A stretch of DNA of 64,000 nt from Rhizobium etli 8C-3 (GCF_001908375.1 NZ_CP017241.1:3376501-3440500); one strand, 5' to 3'; counted from the stretch's first letter, positions 27,742-36,622 are shown. A program made the numbers and translations. Notes: generated by a model not told the origin, from the letters alone.

Positions 27742-28659
27742 ATGACTGTCCTTTCTTATTCGACCGTCGACGTTTTCACCTCTTCCCGCTTTGAAGGAAA
27801 TCCGCTTGCGGTCGTTACCGGTGCGGAGCATCTCAGCTCACAGACGATGCAGAAGATCGCAGCGGAGTTCAAATATTCCGAAACCACCTTCGTCCTGCCG
27901 CCCACCGATCCCGTCAATACGGCGAATGTGCGAATCTTCACGCCGACGATGGAAGTGCCTTTTGCGGGCCATCCGAATGTCGGCACGGCTTATGTTCTCG
28001 GCCAGCAGCAGGAGATCTTCGGCAGGCCGATCGGCGACACACTGCGTTTCGAAGAAAAAGCCGGCCTGGTTGAGGTGGCGCTTCGGCGCAGTGAAGGTCG
28101 AGTAACTGGTGCGACGATCCGTGCGCCTCGACCGTTGGATATCGGGGCCGGGGTCTGCGAACAAACCATTGCGCGCTGCATCGGCATCGACGTCCGCGCA
28201 ATCGTCAAGTCGACCCACCAACCGGTTTTCGTCTCCGTCGGCCTTACCTTTGCGGTCGGAGAACTCGACGGCCTGGCTTCGCTTGGAGCTGGCCGACCGA
28301 ATCTCACGCACTTCCAGGAGGCCGCCGGGGCGAACGCTGAAGGCAATCACGATTTCTCGCTCTTCGTCTATGTCCGTTCGCCGGACGAGCCCTGGACAAT
28401 CCGCGCGCGCATGTTCGCGCCGTTAGACAACGTTGCCGAAGATCCGGCGACCGGCAGCGCTTCGGCGGCACTCTCCGCCTATCTCGTCTCACTCGCACCG
28501 GAGCAAACCATGATCCGGCGTGTGGTGATCGAGCAAGGGGTCGAGATGGGCCGGCGCAGCATCATCGAAGTCGATGTCGTCAAGCAGGATGGCGTCGTGA
28601 CGGACGTCACGATTTCCGGCAATTGCGTGCCGGTCATGCGCGGTGAGATCACCGTCTAG
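27742..28659 (+). CDS. PhzF-family isomerase
   Basis: A 305-residue protein of the PhzF/diaminopimelate-epimerase fold. The start is the ATG at MTVLSYSTVDVFTSSRFEGN, the canonical opening of this family (DVF plus FxGNPLAVV). The catalytic Glu is E47 in YSETTF, and the second-domain motif DPATGSASAAL is intact. No phenazine genes are near, so the substrate is unknown. It converges on a small minus-strand gene with a four-base overlap of stops. Confidence 0.92.
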   Translation: MTVLSYSTVDVFTSSRFEGNPLAVVTGAEHLSSQTMQKIAAEFKYSETTFVLPPTDPVNTANVRIFTPTMEVPFAGHPNVGTAYVLGQQQEIFGRPIGDTLRFEEKAGLVEVALRRSEGRVTGATIRAPRPLDIGAGVCEQTIARCIGIDVRAIVKSTHQPVFVSVGLTFAVGELDGLASLGAGRPNLTHFQEAAGANAEGNHDFSLFVYVRSPDEPWTIRARMFAPLDNVAEDPATGSASAALSAYLVSLAPEQTMIRRVVIEQGVEMGRRSIIEVDVVKQDGVVTDVTISGNCVPVMRGEITV

Positions 28660-28820
28660 GCGATCAGGTCGCGGCCAAGAAGCGCGACTGCCCAAACGGC
28701 AAAGGCAATCAGGGCGATCTTCCAGAAGTCCATCCGTTGCCGCAAACCGGGCAGCCCCAGCGGCTTGATGATCTGTATAACCATGGCCAGGACGAGCAAC
28801 AGCGCAAGGAGCTTTGTCAT
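28656..28820 (-). CDS. Small two-helix membrane protein (54 residues)
   Basis: A short minus-strand gene beginning MTKLLALLLVLAMVIQIIKP and ending ALLGRDLIA. It has two hydrophobic helices (about 3-18 and 33-48) joined by GLPGLRQRMDFWK, giving a typical inner-membrane miniprotein. Its stop overlaps the PhzF stop in convergent orientation. The ribosome-binding signal is weak (TTGGA). I do not recognise a named family, but the regular codon use and helix pattern make it a likely real gene. Confidence 0.6.
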   Translation of the reverse strand: MTKLLALLLVLAMVIQIIKPLGLPGLRQRMDFWKIALIAFAVWAVALLGRDLIA

Positions 28821-28991
28821 GGCATTATTTTTCCAATATTTCAGAATGTCACAGGACGGACATTATTCCGCGCGAACACAGCACTTCTTCATGCCGTAAC
28901 GGCATTCCGAGCCATAATCAACACCATTGGGACAGGACGGGCAGCGTCTTGCCTTATGACTTTTCAAATCGAACTTGCCGAGAATGGGGAA

Positions 28992-30272
28992 ATGAGAAGA
29001 AATCTGCTGTCCGTCGCCGCGCTGCTTTTCGGAACGCTTTTCCTCTTCATGGGCAATGGCCTGCAGGGCATCCTGCTTCCCGTCCGCGGCAACCTCGAAG
29101 GCTATGCCACGACCACGCTCGGCCTGCTGGGCACGTCCTGGGCGGCGGGCTTTGTCGTCGGCTGCCTCGTCGCCCCCAAGTTGGTGCGGCGCGTCGGTCA
29201 TGTGCGCGCCTTCTCCGGCTTCATCTCGATCATCGCCATCATCGCCCTTGTGAGCGGCATCATCATTGATCCGATCTGGTGGATTGCGCTGCGCGCCGTC
29301 ACGGGCTTTTCGACCGCCGGCACCTCGATGATCATCGAAAGCTGGCTGAACGAGCGCGCCACCAACGAAAGCCGCGGTGCAATTTTCTCGCTCTATATCG
29401 GCATCACGCTTCTGGGTGTCGTCGGCGGCCAGATGATGATCCCGCTCGAAGATGTGCGAACGCCGTTGCTCTTCATGGTCTGCGGCATTTTCTACTGCAT
29501 CGCCATGCTGCCCACGACGCTCTCGACCGCAGCCTCGCCGCAGCCGCTGAAGACGGTGAAGCTCGACCTGCCTGCGCTCTACCGCAATTCGCCCGTTTCC
29601 TGCCTCGGCATCCTGATGGTCGGCATCGCCAACGGTGCCTACGGCACGCTCGGCGCGGTTTTCGGGGCAGGCGCTGGACTTTCCGACGCCAGCATCGCGA
29701 TCATGATGAGCGCCACCATTTTCGCCGGTGCGCTGATGCAGCTTCCAGCCGGCCGCCTTTCCGATCGTATCGATCGCCGCTATGTTCTGGCGGCCATGTC
29801 GGCAATTGCGGCGGTCGCCGGCCTCCTGATCGTGGTGCTGCATCCCTCCTCGCCCGCGCTGCTGATCGGCCTTGTCGTCCTCTACGGAGCAGTTGCCAAC
29901 ACGCTCTATCCGATCGCCGTAGCGCATGCGAACGACTACGCCTCCGCCGAGGATTTCGTAAAGGTTTCCGGCGGGCTGCTGCTGCTCTACGGTATCGGCA
30001 CGGTGATCGGACCAACGATCGGCGGCCCGGTGATGGCGATGACGAGCCCGCACGCGCTCTTCCTCGTCACGGCACTGTCGCATGTCTTCATCACCGCTTA
30101 TGCAATGATCCGCAGCCGCATTCGCGCCGCAGTCCCGGCAAGCGAACGCGACACTTACACGACGATGCCGACCGGCACCTCGCAGATGCTGACGCCCGAA
30201 AGCATGTCGCTTGTCGAGCCGATGTCGAACAAGCCTCCCGAAAGCGACGATCCTGCTGTAAAATACGGTTGA
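28992..30272 (+). CDS. MFS transporter
   Basis: A 426-residue major facilitator carrier with 12 helices. The start is taken at MRRNLLSVAALLFGTLF (28992); an ATG at 28956 would add 12 residues with atypical codons. Family features include LRAVTGFSTAGTSMIIESWLN and the mid-loop AGRLSDRIDRRYVL. This type (YcaD-like) is annotated as a putative sugar or drug carrier; the substrate is unknown. It is followed after 21 bases by a small DUF1192 gene. Confidence 0.9.
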   Translation: MRRNLLSVAALLFGTLFLFMGNGLQGILLPVRGNLEGYATTTLGLLGTSWAAGFVVGCLVAPKLVRRVGHVRAFSGFISIIAIIALVSGIIIDPIWWIALRAVTGFSTAGTSMIIESWLNERATNESRGAIFSLYIGITLLGVVGGQMMIPLEDVRTPLLFMVCGIFYCIAMLPTTLSTAASPQPLKTVKLDLPALYRNSPVSCLGILMVGIANGAYGTLGAVFGAGAGLSDASIAIMMSATIFAGALMQLPAGRLSDRIDRRYVLAAMSAIAAVAGLLIVVLHPSSPALLIGLVVLYGAVANTLYPIAVAHANDYASAEDFVKVSGGLLLLYGIGTVIGPTIGGPVMAMTSPHALFLVTALSHVFITAYAMIRSRIRAAVPASERDTYTTMPTGTSQMLTPESMSLVEPMSNKPPESDDPAVKYG

Positions 30273-30293
30273 GAACCGGACGGAGGATTGCTC

Positions 30294-30485
30294 ATGAGCT
30301 TCATTGACGACGACCTGCCTAAGAAGAAGGCGGCTTACGAAATCGGAACCGATCTCTCCATGCTTTCCCTGGATGAGCTGAAGGAACGTGTCGAACAGCT
30401 GAAGGCGGAGATTGCCCGCATAGAGGCCGAAGTTGCAAGGAAGGCTTCGGGCCGCGCCGCAGCCGAGGGCCTTTTTCGCTCCTAG
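30294..30485 (+). CDS. DUF1192 family small protein
   Basis: A 63-residue protein (SFIDDDLPKKKAAYEIGTDL, then an amphipathic helix VEQLKAEIARIEAEVARK) matching the DUF1192 pattern of alphaproteobacteria. GGAGG seven bases before the second Met fixes the start at 30294. The function is unknown. Confidence 0.85.
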   Translation: MSFIDDDLPKKKAAYEIGTDLSMLSLDELKERVEQLKAEIARIEAEVARKASGRAAAEGLFRS

Positions 30486-30546
30486 CGTCTGATCAAGGGC
30501 TGCAGGCAAGCGAAAACGCTGCCGCAAGTCTTAATACGATACAATG

Positions 30547-30561
30547 TTAATAGAATATTAA
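30547..30561. promoter_or_regulatory. CtrA-type box 1 (TTAA-N7-TTAA)
   Basis: TTAA (30547-30550), seven bases, TTAA (30558-30561): an exact match to the CtrA full-site consensus of alphaproteobacteria. It lies upstream of a candidate small RNA and about 300 bases before rcdA. Confidence 0.6.
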
Positions 30562-30589
30562 GCTTTATGAGATATTACTGTTCTTATCC

Positions 30590-30687
30590 AGATTTCGTCT
30601 GGATCTCAGACAGTTTTCCATGCGGCGAATTGGTCTGATTTTTCTCCCTGTTTTACCTTGAGAGCCGCTTTTGCGGCTCTTCTTTTT
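30590..30687 (+). ncRNA. Candidate small RNA between DUF1192 and rcdA
   Basis: The region is AT-richer than its surroundings, has no coding frame, begins about 30 bases after CtrA box 1, contains a hairpin TCCAGA-TTTCG-TCTGGA (30587-30603), and ends in a textbook terminator. This arrangement fits a stand-alone RNA of about 100 bases, but it could also be the trailer of DUF1192. Confidence 0.35.
30662..30687 (+). terminator. Strong intrinsic terminator
   Basis: GAGCCGC, loop TTTT, GCGGCTC, then TTCTTTTT. It is 177 bases after the DUF1192 stop, so it ends either that transcript or the candidate small RNA. Confidence 0.85.
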
Positions 30688-30721
30688 GCGCCAGCGCCGA
30701 TTTCCCACGAAACTGTGGAAG

Positions 30722-30736
30722 TTAACCTTTTCTTAA
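30722..30736. promoter_or_regulatory. rcdA: CtrA-type box 2 upstream of rcdA
   Basis: TTAA (30722-30725), CCTTTTC, TTAA (30733-30736) is a second exact full site about 125 bases before the rcdA start. CtrA control of rcdA would close a loop, since RcdA promotes CtrA degradation. A leader hairpin CTGAAAC-TTTT-GTTTCAG follows at 30794-30811. Confidence 0.7.
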
Positions 30737-30860
30737 GAAACGCCTTGCGCAATTGAGCTAAAGATATCATCCTAAAGACATGAAGACAGGCCTCTGAAAC
30801 TTTTGTTTCAGGCTGGCGTTACCTGAACATATGTAGACGCGTGCAACAGGAACCATTTGA

Positions 30861-31376
30861 ATGTCGGAACTCGGTTTGAACACCATCAGTTTTGCGGGCC
30901 GCGTTGCCGCATCCTCGCAGTTCAAGACGCTGTACGGGGAAGGCATGTCGCTGGTCGAGGAAACTGCCGCCTATCTGGATGGCAACGGCCGCGCCGCATC
31001 CAAGGTCCTGCCGCGCATGGCCTCCGTTCTCTATGCTGCCGAATCGATGCGCCTTACGACCCGCCTGATGCAGATGGCGTCCTGGCTGCTGCTGCAGCGT
31101 GCCGTCAACAACGGCGAGATGTCGCGAGACCAGGTTCTCGCCGAAAAGAACAAGGTCCGCCTCGACGGGTTCAACGTGGACCGCAATGCTCCGGGCTGGA
31201 CTGATCTGCCGGAAGCCTTCCGCGATCTCGTCGAACGCTCGCTGCGCCTCCAGAACCGGGTTGCCCTTCTCGATCGTGAAATCTATCGCCCGAATGAAGC
31301 GCCGATCGTTCCGGACAATCAGAACAGCGTCCAGGCACAGCTGAGCCTGCTGCAAACGGCTTTCGGCAACAACTGA
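30861..31376 (+). CDS. rcdA: Regulator of CtrA degradation RcdA (DUF1465)
   Basis: A 171-residue three-helix adaptor that helps deliver the cell-cycle regulator CtrA to ClpXP together with CpdR and PopA in Caulobacter and relatives. Recognisable segments are FAGRVAASSQFKTLYGEGM, VEETAAYLDGNGR and ESMRLTTRLMQMASWLLLQR. AGGAAC precedes the ATG. The two CtrA boxes upstream agree with cell-cycle regulation. A strong terminator follows. Confidence 0.94.
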   Translation: MSELGLNTISFAGRVAASSQFKTLYGEGMSLVEETAAYLDGNGRAASKVLPRMASVLYAAESMRLTTRLMQMASWLLLQRAVNNGEMSRDQVLAEKNKVRLDGFNVDRNAPGWTDLPEAFRDLVERSLRLQNRVALLDREIYRPNEAPIVPDNQNSVQAQLSLLQTAFGNN

Positions 31377-31399
31377 GAGCTTGCACAGGCCAAAGACAA

Positions 31400-31432
31400 A
31401 ACCGGCTGCGTCACTCGCGGCCGGTTTTTTTT
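31400..31432 (+). terminator. rcdA: Terminator of rcdA
   Basis: AACCGGC (31400-31406) and GCCGGTT (31420-31426) followed by a run of eight T. Confidence 0.85.
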
Positions 31433-31628
31433 GTGACATGCTCAATGGAATAGCGACATCCAGCAAAACGCGATGCCCGCAGATGCCGTAGCAAAGAACC
31501 GGAAGACAACGGAGAGCCGTTTCGATAATCCCGGGGCCCGCATCGCGGCGATTGGTTGCTGCTTTCCCAGAGAGGATCGTGAACTGCAGCTTGAATGCCT
31601 TAGCACGCGATCAGTCTTGCTCAAGCAT
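31433..31628. other. Gap between the rcdA and rpmE terminators
   Basis: Nothing convincing lies here. A minus-strand frame of 60 codons ending in a hydrophobic stretch was seen but lacks a start signal. Confidence 0.5.
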
Positions 31629-31652
31629 TAAAAAAGCCCGGAAAACCGGGCT
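31629..31652 (-). terminator. rpmE: Terminator of rpmE
   Basis: On the minus strand AGCCCGG, loop TTTT, CCGGGCT and a run of six T, 29 bases after the rpmE stop. Confidence 0.88.
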
Positions 31653-31680
31653 CTTTTCAAATTCGCTACCGCAGAAGCGA

Positions 31681-31902
31681 TTAGAGGCCGAGGCCACCGA
31701 AGCGCTTGTTGAACTTGGACACGCGGCCGCCGCGGTCCATGAGCTGCTGGTTGCCGCCGGTCCAAGCCGGGTGGGACTTGGAATCGATTTCGAGGTTCAT
31801 GACAGCGCCTTCCGAACCCCAGGTCGAGCGGGTTTCGTATTCGGTGCCGTCGGTCATCACTACCTTGATGACGTGGTAGTCGGGATGGATATCAGCCTTC
31901 AT
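31681..31902 (-). CDS. rpmE: 50S ribosomal protein L31
   Basis: A 73-residue ribosomal protein starting [20 protein letters not shown], preceded by AGGAAG. It lacks the zinc-binding cysteines of the C-plus form, as is normal for alphaproteobacteria, so it should not be zinc dependent. Divergent from the ABC exporter gene. Confidence 0.96.
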   Translation of the reverse strand: MKADIHPDYHVIKVVMTDGTEYETRSTWGSEGAVMNLEIDSKSHPAWTGGNQQLMDRGGRVSKFNKRFGGLGL

Positions 31903-32094
31903 AACAATCTTCCTGCGATGCCAGGGTCCAATTTGACGCAAGTCATTGCGGCAAGAGAACCGATTGAATAAATGAAGCCGCAGTCGCTAAGGCTACGGCT
32001 TCCCATTCGGATGCGGTGCCTATACATGAAGGCTGCCCCGATAACAAGGGCCTACAAGCTGCTGATCAGCGGTATTGGGGCGATTGGAGATGAT

Positions 32095-33897
32095 TTGGCA
32101 AACGCAGTGCAGACAGCCGAAAAGAAGTCGCGTTCCTTAAAGCCGCTCGCAAGGCTGGCACCCTATGTGAAGCGTTACCGCGGCATCGTCGCATGCGCGC
32201 TGGTTTCGCTTACCGTTGCCGCCGTGACATCGCTCACGCTCCCGCTTGCCGTTCGCCGCATGATCGATCATGGCTTCACCCGGGCTGACGGCACCTTCAT
32301 CAACAGCTACTTTGCCATGTTGTTGGTCATCTCCGTAATACTCGCGGCCGCAAGCGCCTTTCGCTACTATTTCGTCATCACCCTCGGCGAACGCATCGTC
32401 TCGGATCTGCGCCGGGATGTCTTTGCGCATGTCACACGGCTTTCTCCCTCCTTCTTCGATGTCAACCAGTCGGGCGAGATCATGTCGCGCCTGACGGCCG
32501 ATACCACGCAGATCAAATCGGCTGTCGGTGCCACGGCCTCGGTGGCGCTTCGCAACCTGATCCTCTGTCTCGGCGCGATGGTCATGATGATCGTGACGTC
32601 GCCAAAGCTTTCAAGTCTTGTGCTCGGCGCAATCCCGCTGATCGTCTTCCCGCTCGTCGGCTTCGGGCGTTCCGTGCGCAAGCGCTCCCGTGCCGCGCAG
32701 GATACGCTCGCCGAAGCTTCCGCTTTCGCCAACGAGACGATTGCTGCCACGCGCACCGTCCAGGCCTTCAACGGCGAGGATGCGGCCGCAAGCCGCTACG
32801 GCTCTGCCGTCGAATCCGCCTATGAGGCAGCACGTTCGGCCATCCGCTCGCGCGCGCTTTTGACAGGCATTGCAATCACCTTGATCTTCGGCAGTGTCGT
32901 TGCCGTGCTTTGGGTTGGGGCGCACAATGTTCTGACGGGAACGCTGTCGGCCGGCACGCTCGGGCAGTTCCTGCTCTATTCGGTCATCGCCGCCGGCTCT
33001 CTCGGCGCTTTGTCGGAAGTCTGGGGAGAACTGTCGCAGGCTGCAGGCGCCGCCGACCGGCTGAGCGAGCTGCTGGACGAAGTTCCGACGATCGCAGCAC
33101 CGGAAAAACCGGAGAGGCTACCGGTTCCGGCCCGTGGACGCGTCGAATTCTCGAACGTGCACTTCGCCTATCCCTCACGCCCCGCAAAGTCGGCGCTGCA
33201 TGGCCTGAGCTTCAATGTGACGGCGGGTGAAACCGTCGCCATCGTCGGCCCGTCAGGCGCCGGCAAGAGCACGGTCTTTTCCCTGCTGCTCCGTTTCTAC
33301 GATCCCCAGCAGGGCAGCGTCTGCATCGATGGTGTCGACGCGCGCGAAGTAACGCCCGGCGAACTGCGCGAACGCATGGCGATCGTGCCCCAGGACGTGA
33401 CCATCTTTGCCGCTTCGATCCACGACAACATCGCCTTCAGCCGCCCCGGTGCGACGCGCGAGGCGGTGCGCGCCGCAGCGATTGCCGCCCAGGCCGATGA
33501 ATTCATCGCAAGGTTGGACAAGGGCTACGACACCGAGGTCGGCGAGCGCGGGATCACGCTTTCCGGCGGCCAGCGCCAGCGTATCGCCATCGCCCGCGCG
33601 ATCCTGAAGAACGCCCCGACCCTTCTGCTCGACGAAGCGACGTCAGCCCTTGATGCGGAAAGTGAAACACTGGTGCAGAAGGCGCTCGACGGCCTGATGC
33701 ACGGCCGCACGACGCTCGTCATCGCCCATCGCCTTGCGACCGTCCTGAAAGCCGATCGCATCCTCGTCATGGATCAGGGCCGCATCGTCGAGGAAGGCAC
33801 GCATCAAAGCCTGATCCGCCACGGCGGCATCTATGCCAAGCTGGCGAAGCTGCAGTTCGATGCAGGCGCGGAAGAGTTTCTGGCTACCGCTAAATAG
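32095..33897 (+). CDS. ABC exporter, fused permease-ATPase (MsbA/lipid A-like)
   Basis: A 600-residue half-transporter. The likely start is the TTG at 32095 preceded by GGAG; the frame stays open 41 codons further upstream but without signals. Six membrane helices lie in about 35-320, followed by the nucleotide-binding domain: Walker A GPSGAGKST, Q-loop IVPQDVTIF, signature LSGGQRQRIAIARA, Walker B LLLDEATSALDAES and H-loop VIAHRL. It functions as a homodimer; substrates in this family include lipids and drugs. Its stop is three bases from the convergent cyclase stop. Confidence 0.93.
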   Translation: MANAVQTAEKKSRSLKPLARLAPYVKRYRGIVACALVSLTVAAVTSLTLPLAVRRMIDHGFTRADGTFINSYFAMLLVISVILAAASAFRYYFVITLGERIVSDLRRDVFAHVTRLSPSFFDVNQSGEIMSRLTADTTQIKSAVGATASVALRNLILCLGAMVMMIVTSPKLSSLVLGAIPLIVFPLVGFGRSVRKRSRAAQDTLAEASAFANETIAATRTVQAFNGEDAAASRYGSAVESAYEAARSAIRSRALLTGIAITLIFGSVVAVLWVGAHNVLTGTLSAGTLGQFLLYSVIAAGSLGALSEVWGELSQAAGAADRLSELLDEVPTIAAPEKPERLPVPARGRVEFSNVHFAYPSRPAKSALHGLSFNVTAGETVAIVGPSGAGKSTVFSLLLRFYDPQQGSVCIDGVDAREVTPGELRERMAIVPQDVTIFAASIHDNIAFSRPGATREAVRAAAIAAQADEFIARLDKGYDTEVGERGITLSGGQRQRIAIARAILKNAPTLLLDEATSALDAESETLVQKALDGLMHGRTTLVIAHRLATVLKADRILVMDQGRIVEEGTHQSLIRHGGIYAKLAKLQFDAGAEEFLATAK

Positions 33898-33900
33898 GTG

Positions 33901-35118
33901 TTACCCCCGAGGAAACGCGTAGACATCCACGGGCTCGTCCAGGCCGCGCAGCGGATAGGATCCGAGGCTTTCCAGATCGTTTTCGCACCCTGCCATTTCG
34001 ACGAAGGCCTTGGACAGCAGCACAGGACGCTTAATGTCCTTGGTCAGGGTCTCCAGCCGCGATGCAATGTTGACGGCCGGACCGATGACGGTGAAGTCGA
34101 GCCGCTTGCGCGAACCGATATTGCCGTACATGACATCCCCCACATGCACGCCGACGCCATAGCGCAGCTCCACATGTCCCCTCTGCGCGTTGAAGCGATT
34201 GAGCTCGGTCATTGCCGCTTGCGCTTCCTTGATCGACCGCAGGAGATTGCGGCAGGCATCCGGATTGGTCAGTGGAAATATGGCCAGCAGGCCGTCGCCC
34301 ATGAATTTCAGGATTTCGCCGCCGTGCTTTTCGATTGGCTCCGACATGGCATCAAAATAGGCGTTGAGCAGTTCGATGACATCGTCGCGCGGCCACAAGT
34401 CGGAGATCGTCGTGAAGTCGCGCAAGTCGCAGATGAGGATCGCGGCGCCGACCGTTGCGCCGCTGCCGCGGGTCGTGGCGCCTGCAAGAATCTGCTCGCT
34501 GGCATGCGGCCCGACATAGGTCTGCAGCAAGGTGCGGGCCAGAATGTTCTTGATCCGGATCTCGGTGACAAGCGTGAGCGCCGGCAAAAGATCCTTTAGG
34601 AAGCTCAGATGGTCTTCCTCAAAGCCGCCCGGCCTGTCGCTTGAGAAGGTAATAACGTGACGTTTTCCGAGTGTGTGCTCCATGGGCCAGGCCACATAGT
34701 CCGTCAGCCCCTCGCCCTGCAACTCGCCATAGAGCGGATAGGAAGCGACTTCTTTCTCGAGATTCTGCCGCACTTCTTGGCCGCCGCTGAAGATCTCGTT
34801 CATCGGGCTGTTCAAAAATTGCGACGTTGTCTCGACGCCATAGCCGAAGGTGGTGATGTTTGCTTCCTGCAAGCCTGGACGCCAGAGGATGCGCGCGCCG
34901 AGCCATTGAGGATGCAGCGTCCGGAAATGCATCGTCGCGCGGGCGACGGGGACGCCCGAAGCTCGCAGCCGCTCGCACATCTCCACGAGTATATTGTCGA
35001 TGAACCGCTGGTTGCGCGTTTCATTGATCAGCCAGTCGAGGATCTTGTGCCGGCGCACCGGCCAAAGACCGTCCTCCTCGTCCTCAACTGCCGGAAATGG
35101 GTTGGATACCGGCTGCAT
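33901..35118 (-). CDS. Class III adenylate/guanylate cyclase
   Basis: A 405-residue cytosolic cyclase (424 if the ATG at 35175 is used). I chose 35118 because GTGGAG precedes it at good spacing. The N-terminal half (about 1-210) is a sensory region without membrane helices. The catalytic domain at about 235-400 has the metal site AAILICDLRDFTTISD, the FMGDGLLAIF strand and the transition-state residues in VIGPAVNIASRLE. Rhizobia carry many such cyclases; the signal sensed is unknown. The specificity lysine and aspartate were not checked structurally. Confidence 0.92.
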   Translation of the reverse strand: MQPVSNPFPAVEDEEDGLWPVRRHKILDWLINETRNQRFIDNILVEMCERLRASGVPVARATMHFRTLHPQWLGARILWRPGLQEANITTFGYGVETTSQFLNSPMNEIFSGGQEVRQNLEKEVASYPLYGELQGEGLTDYVAWPMEHTLGKRHVITFSSDRPGGFEEDHLSFLKDLLPALTLVTEIRIKNILARTLLQTYVGPHASEQILAGATTRGSGATVGAAILICDLRDFTTISDLWPRDDVIELLNAYFDAMSEPIEKHGGEILKFMGDGLLAIFPLTNPDACRNLLRSIKEAQAAMTELNRFNAQRGHVELRYGVGVHVGDVMYGNIGSRKRLDFTVIGPAVNIASRLETLTKDIKRPVLLSKAFVEMAGCENDLESLGSYPLRGLDEPVDVYAFPRG

Positions 35119-35353
35119 GTCAAACTCCACGATCTCGTCCCGCCAAGCATACACGTTCAAATGCGTCTTTCGCATAGATGGTTATCGGAGGACGGATTGT
35201 AATATCAATAGTCGCATAGTTTGCCTCAGCGACTAAAGTTGCATTTCCATGCAGCCGCTTTCGGTTGCTTTTATCCGCCTCCGCCCTACCCTTCCTTTGC
35301 CCGATTTGATGCAGTCGGGCGGCATCATCGCTGAATTCCGGGAGGAGAATCGA

Positions 35354-36337
35354 ATGGCACTTTTCAATATGACCCGCCGCATGGCACTCGGCCTCGGCGT
35401 GCTTGCGGCCTTGAGCGCCGGAGCCGCGCAGGCCGAAGGGTTTCCGGAGCGCGCAGTTACGCTAGTCGTTCCCTTTGCCGCCGGCGGATCGACCGATGTC
35501 GTGGCGCGCATCATCGCCGAGAAGATGTCGGAAGACCTTGGTCAGCAGGTGATCGTTCAGAATGTTGCCGGTGCAGGCGGCAATCTGGGGGCGGGCAACG
35601 TTGCGCGCGCAGAACCGGACGGCTACACGATCCTGATGGGAACGGTCGCGACGCACGCGCTGAACCCGCTGATCCTTAAATCCACGCCTTACGATCCGCA
35701 AAAGGATTTCGCGCCGGTTTCACTGCTTGTCATCGTGCCGAACGTGCTCGTCGTCAATCCGGAGCTGCCTGCAAAGAACGTACAGGAACTGATCGCGCTT
35801 TTGAAGGCCGAGCCGGACAAATGGAGCTATGCTTCCTCCGGCAACGGCACGCCGCTTCATCTCTCCGGCGAATTGTTCAACTCGATGGCCGGGGTCAAGA
35901 TGCAGCACATCCCGTACAAGGGTGCAGGCCCGGCGCTGACCGATCTGCTGGGCAATCAGGTGTCGATCATGTTCGATAACCTGCCGTCGTCGTCCAGCCA
36001 CATTAAATCCGGCAAGCTGCGAGCGCTGGCGGTCACGACGGAAAAGCGCGCTCCATCCTTCCCCGATATTCCGACCATCGCTGAGTCCGGCGTTCCAGGT
36101 TACGAGACCTATACCTGGAACGCTCTCTTCGCGCCGGCCAATACACCCGCGGATGTTGTGGCAAAGCTCAACACCTCCGCCAACAAGGCTATGAAGGACC
36201 CGGCCGTCGCCGAGCGCATGAAAGACTTCAGCGCCACGATCGTCGGCTCCACGCCGGAGGAACTCGGCGCACATGTAAAGGCGGAACTGGCCAAATGGGG
36301 ACCCATCGTCAAGGGTGCGAATATCCAGATGGAATAG
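35354..36337 (+). CDS. Tripartite tricarboxylate transporter binding protein (Bug family)
   Basis: A 327-residue periplasmic receptor with a signal peptide (MALFNMTRRMALGLGVLAAL, cleavage near AQA). The mature start AEGFPERAVTLVVPFAAGGS is the TctC/Bug hallmark, followed by NVAGAGGNLGAGNVARAEPDGYT. GGAGGAGA precedes the ATG. No TctA or TctB membrane partner gene is in the window, so it is an orphan receptor here, as many Bug proteins are. The ligand is probably a carboxylate. Confidence 0.92.
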   Translation: MALFNMTRRMALGLGVLAALSAGAAQAEGFPERAVTLVVPFAAGGSTDVVARIIAEKMSEDLGQQVIVQNVAGAGGNLGAGNVARAEPDGYTILMGTVATHALNPLILKSTPYDPQKDFAPVSLLVIVPNVLVVNPELPAKNVQELIALLKAEPDKWSYASSGNGTPLHLSGELFNSMAGVKMQHIPYKGAGPALTDLLGNQVSIMFDNLPSSSSHIKSGKLRALAVTTEKRAPSFPDIPTIAESGVPGYETYTWNALFAPANTPADVVAKLNTSANKAMKDPAVAERMKDFSATIVGSTPEELGAHVKAELAKWGPIVKGANIQME

Positions 36338-36403
36338 GTTCAACTTTTGCACTAGATTGTCTCCCGTTAGCGAGGCAACTTCCTGATAATTGGGAGATAA
36401 TCG

Positions 36404-36592
36404 ATGTATAAATTTGAAGTGTATAAGGACAAGGCTGGCGAATTCCGTTTCCGCTTCAAGGCTTCGAACGGCGAATCGATGTTCAGCTCGGAGGGCTACA
36501 AGGCCAAGGCATCCGCGCTGAGCGCCATTGAATCCATCAAGAAGAATTCGCCAGGCGCAACGGTCGACGACCAGACCGCGGCCACGGCTTAA
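36404..36592 (+). CDS. YegP-type UPF0339/DUF1508 protein
   Basis: A 62-residue single DUF1508 unit (YKFEVYKDKAGEFRFRFKAS, NGESMFSSEGYKAKASALSA). GGGAG precedes the ATG by eight bases. Function is not established. A GC-rich hairpin follows the stop. Confidence 0.9.
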   Translation: MYKFEVYKDKAGEFRFRFKASNGESMFSSEGYKAKASALSAIESIKKNSPGATVDDQTAATA

Positions 36593-36599
36593 TCAGAAT

Positions 36600-36622
36600 G
36601 GCGGCGCTCCAAAGGCGCCGCC
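36600..36622. other. Hairpin after the YegP-like gene
   Basis: GGCGGCGC (36600-36607) and GCGCCGCC (36615-36622) form an 8-bp stem lying exactly between the YegP-like gene and the pseudogene stop. No U-tract. Confidence 0.5.

Noticed and set aside
28863..30527. 554-codon minus-strand frame opposite the MFS gene
   Set aside because: The translation is His/Asp/Arg-rich without hydrophobic structure, and it mirrors the MFS coding frame.
31442..31624. 60-codon minus-strand frame with a hydrophobic C-terminus
   Set aside because: It lies between two terminators, has no ribosome-binding signal and no recognisable family.
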